Assembly: GCA_017853785.1 (NCBI GenBank)
Contig: JAFMIX010000089.1
Location: 1 to 8,084 of the forward strand
From: Verrucomicrobiales bacterium
GTDB lineage: Bacteria > Verrucomicrobiota > Verrucomicrobiia > Limisphaerales > JAFMIX01
DNA length: 8,084 nt
Reading direction: 5' to 3'
The translations under genes and the position numbers were made by a program. The notes below the pieces were generated by a model, which did not search any database, was not told the DNA's origin, and saw only the letters and a list, made by a program, of their open reading frames with translations. Positions 6,584 to 8,084 of this stretch are shown here, piece after piece. Numbering within the stretch: position 1 is the first letter of the stretch; every line of letters starts with the position of its first letter.

Positions 6584-6611
6584 GAGGATCGAGAGTGGAG
6601 GATGGAAGATA
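6584..6611 (+). repeat. Imperfect purine-rich heptad repeat
   Basis: Four consecutive 7-base units resembling GAGGATG run from 6584 to 6611, starting four bases after the speA stop. Units 1 and 3 differ at one base; units 2 and 4 carry two substitutions each. The tract contains an in-frame ATG (6602) of the downstream gene, but a GGAGG directly abutting that ATG has no spacing, so the match to a ribosome binding site is probably accidental. It may be a decayed microsatellite or one copy of a dispersed intergenic element. Confidence 0.45.
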
Positions 6612-6670
6612 GCGCCAACATCATCGCGCCGTCGCTCCGGCCTTGGTGCTCCACCAGCCCGCCCCGCCCC

Positions 6671-7342
6671 ATGACCCCCAATCCCGACCTCCTCCGCTCG
6701 CTGGCTCGCTTGGTGCGGGGCTTGTCCGTGTTGTTCTGGGGATTGCCACTGGCGTTGATTGTCTGTGTGCAGACAACCCGCGTGGATTTGTTCCAAGCGT
6801 TCCGTGGCTTTGCGCCCGCTGTGGCCTCCGGCTGGCTGCTGTTCGGATTATGGGAGCTCGGCTGTTTTCAAAAACAGGAACGCATCTGGCGCGTGGCGCT
6901 GGATCGTGCCCGGCTGCTGGCCGTCGTCAACCTGGGCCTGTCGCCGTTTCTCTACTGGTGGAGTCAGGCGCCGCACGAACCGTTCTTTGGCAAGATGGTT
7001 TTGCTGCTGTTGCTCACCGCGGTGCTGTTCTTGGGGGAGCTCAATGTTGTCCTGCGCCGGCTCGCCGCGATGCTGCCGGACGAAACATTGCGTCTGGAAA
7101 CCCGCGAATTTACCACGCTGAACCGGGGGCTATTGGTGGGGACGCTGGTTTTGGCTGCGATTTATTTGGGGTTGGGCCGGCTGCCGGCGCCGCCGAACTG
7201 GCTGGTTTTTGCTTTGGGGTTGCTGGAGCGCCACGCCCTGTGGCTGCTGATTTTCCTGGTGCTGCTACCCCTCGCCATGACGATGGCGCTGCTGTGGAAA
7301 ATCAAAGCCGTCCTGCTGGACAGCGTCTTCGGCCGGAAATGA
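6671..7342 (+). CDS. Predicted six-helix integral membrane protein of unknown function
   Basis: I do not recognise the family. From the preferred ATG the product has 223 residues and about six hydrophobic helices, near 17-34, 46-65, 80-97, 109-128, 152-169 and 190-209. A short basic N-terminus (RSLARLVRG) precedes the first helix. The longest soluble loop (129-151) is charged (RRLAAMLPDETLRLETREF). The second helix ends in the motif WELGCFQKQERIW. There is no signal peptidase site, no enzymatic motif and no transporter signature that I can name. An alternative ATG at 6602 would add 23 residues, but these are encoded by the purine heptad repeat and a proline-rich, C-rich stretch with no hydrophobic or domain character, so 6671 is favoured. 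Neither start has a properly spaced Shine-Dalgarno sequence. The gene follows speA by 91 bp on the same strand and may be read through from it. High GC and normal codon bias argue for a real gene. Confidence 0.8.
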   Translation: MTPNPDLLRSLARLVRGLSVLFWGLPLALIVCVQTTRVDLFQAFRGFAPAVASGWLLFGLWELGCFQKQERIWRVALDRARLLAVVNLGLSPFLYWWSQAPHEPFFGKMVLLLLLTAVLFLGELNVVLRRLAAMLPDETLRLETREFTTLNRGLLVGTLVLAAIYLGLGRLPAPPNWLVFALGLLERHALWLLIFLVLLPLAMTMALLWKIKAVLLDSVFGRK

Positions 7343-7348
7343 CACGCG

Positions 7349-8083
7349 TCAGTTGATGCGCTCCGCGACCTTGTATTTGAACATCCGCCGCTTCATCCAG
7401 CGCACCGCGAGCAGATCGTAGAACGACGCGAAGAGCCGGTTCCACACGCCATAGTTGCTCTGCCCGGCGAAGCGCGGGTTGTTGCTCACTTCAATTTCCG
7501 TGACCGTGTGACCTTCGATCTTGAACAGCGTGGGCAGGAAGCGGTGCATGCCCTTGAAGAATTTCAGGTTCTCGATGCACTCGCGCTGGAACGCGCGGTA
7601 GGTGCAGCCCGCGTCGGAAATCTGCTCGCCGCTCAACTTGTTCCGCACCGCATTCGCGATGCGTGACGACGCCACGCGGATGAAATGGTCGCCCTCGCCA
7701 CGCACTTTCACGCGTGTGCCGCAGACGCAGTCGAAATTCTTGATGGCCTCCAGAAATTTGGGGATGTCCTTCGGGTCGTTCTGCAAGTCGGCGTCGAGCG
7801 TGAAAAGATATTTGCCGTGCGCCGCCTTGAGTCCCGCGAAGCTCGCCGCGCTCTCGCCGCAGTTGAACGCGAACTTCTGCACGCGGATGCGCGGGTCTTC
7901 CGCCGCCAGCTGCTTGAGGATTTCCCACGACTTGTCCTTGCTGCAATCGTCGGTGATGACGACCTCGTAGGAGATTTTCAGCGGGTCAACGGACTCGCGG
8001 ATGGCTTTAACGAGCTCGCGCAGGTTGCCTTCCTCATTGTAACAGGGGATGACGAGGCTGATTTCAGGATTTTCGACGTTCAT
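7349..8083 (-). CDS. Family 2 glycosyltransferase (dolichyl/polyprenyl-phosphate sugar synthase-like)
   Basis: This GT-A fold enzyme of 244 residues transfers a sugar from a nucleotide donor, probably to a polyprenyl phosphate or surface glycan precursor on the cytoplasmic face of the membrane. The N-terminal strand and donor loop ISLVIPCYNEEGNL is at 8-21, ITDDCSKD at 43-50, FNCGESAA at 73-80, and the metal-binding DxD motif in TLDADLQNDP has Asp97 and Asp99. The acceptor-side motifs GCTYRAF, KGMHRFLP and PRFAGQSNYG are typical of the DPM1/DPG-synthase-like group. There are no C-terminal transmembrane helices such as those of GtrB- or ArnC-type enzymes; a basic segment (VRWMKRRMFKYK) at the end could hold it to the membrane. 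The ATG is at the window edge and the upstream sequence is missing, so a start further upstream cannot be excluded, though this one fits the family. It converges on the membrane protein gene with 6 bp between stop codons. Specificity cannot be read from the sequence. Confidence 0.9.
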   Translation of the reverse strand: MNVENPEISLVIPCYNEEGNLRELVKAIRESVDPLKISYEVVITDDCSKDKSWEILKQLAAEDPRIRVQKFAFNCGESAASFAGLKAAHGKYLFTLDADLQNDPKDIPKFLEAIKNFDCVCGTRVKVRGEGDHFIRVASSRIANAVRNKLSGEQISDAGCTYRAFQRECIENLKFFKGMHRFLPTLFKIEGHTVTEIEVSNNPRFAGQSNYGVWNRLFASFYDLLAVRWMKRRMFKYKVAERIN

Positions 8084-8084
8084 G

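Noticed and set aside
5134..6681. Long open frame of 515 codons on the minus strand opposite speA
   Set aside because: It is antisense to a complete, motif-rich speA in high-GC DNA, where the third-base bias opens the opposite frame. The translation is low-complexity (valine, leucine, histidine, glutamate, alanine) with no recognisable domain.

Overview
The window most likely comes from a member of the Verrucomicrobiota (Pedosphaera/Limisphaera-like). This is inferred from the overall look of the proteins and from the moderately high GC of the right-hand part; no taxonomic search was possible. The genes are bacterial housekeeping genes plus one unrecognised membrane protein. I see no tRNA, rRNA, CRISPR array, insertion sequence, phage gene, toxin-antitoxin pair or defence gene. 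I found no convincing undescribed multi-gene system. The observations most worth a second look are non-coding signals inside and between the genes.

Layout. On the left, three minus-strand genes read leftward: a Nif3-family metal protein (3749-4510), then pgi, glucose-6-phosphate isomerase (1985-3583), then mnmG, the tRNA U34-modification flavoprotein (66-1985). pgi and mnmG overlap by one base (TAATG) and are almost certainly co-transcribed. nif3 is 165 bp upstream and may or may not belong to the same transcript. At 4511-4638 a 128-bp divergent region separates nif3 from speA, biosynthetic arginine decarboxylase (4639-6579, plus strand). It carries a recognisable sigma70-type promoter and a GC-rich hairpin. 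speA is followed, after a short purine-rich heptad repeat, by a predicted six-helix membrane protein of unknown function (6671-7342, plus). This gene converges, with only 6 bp between stop codons, on a family 2 glycosyltransferase (7349-8083, minus), whose upstream region is outside the window.

Composition changes sharply near 3600. Spot counts of 60-base lines give about 33-53% GC across mnmG and pgi and about 52-70% GC from nif3 onward, with matching codon-ending bias. The mnmG gene contains a parS-like palindrome (TGTTCCACATGGAACA, 1267-1282) inside a lineage-specific protein insertion. Because mnmG often lies near the replication origin and ParB sites, this may be a segregation signal or the remnant of one.

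The genes do not form one pathway: Pgi is central glycolysis, MnmG is tRNA wobble modification, SpeA is polyamine synthesis, Nif3 has no settled role, and the glycosyltransferase is probably for a surface polysaccharide or lipid-linked sugar. None of the four minus- or plus-strand starts with visible upstream sequence that I consider firm (mnmG, pgi, nif3, speA) has a clear Shine-Dalgarno sequence.
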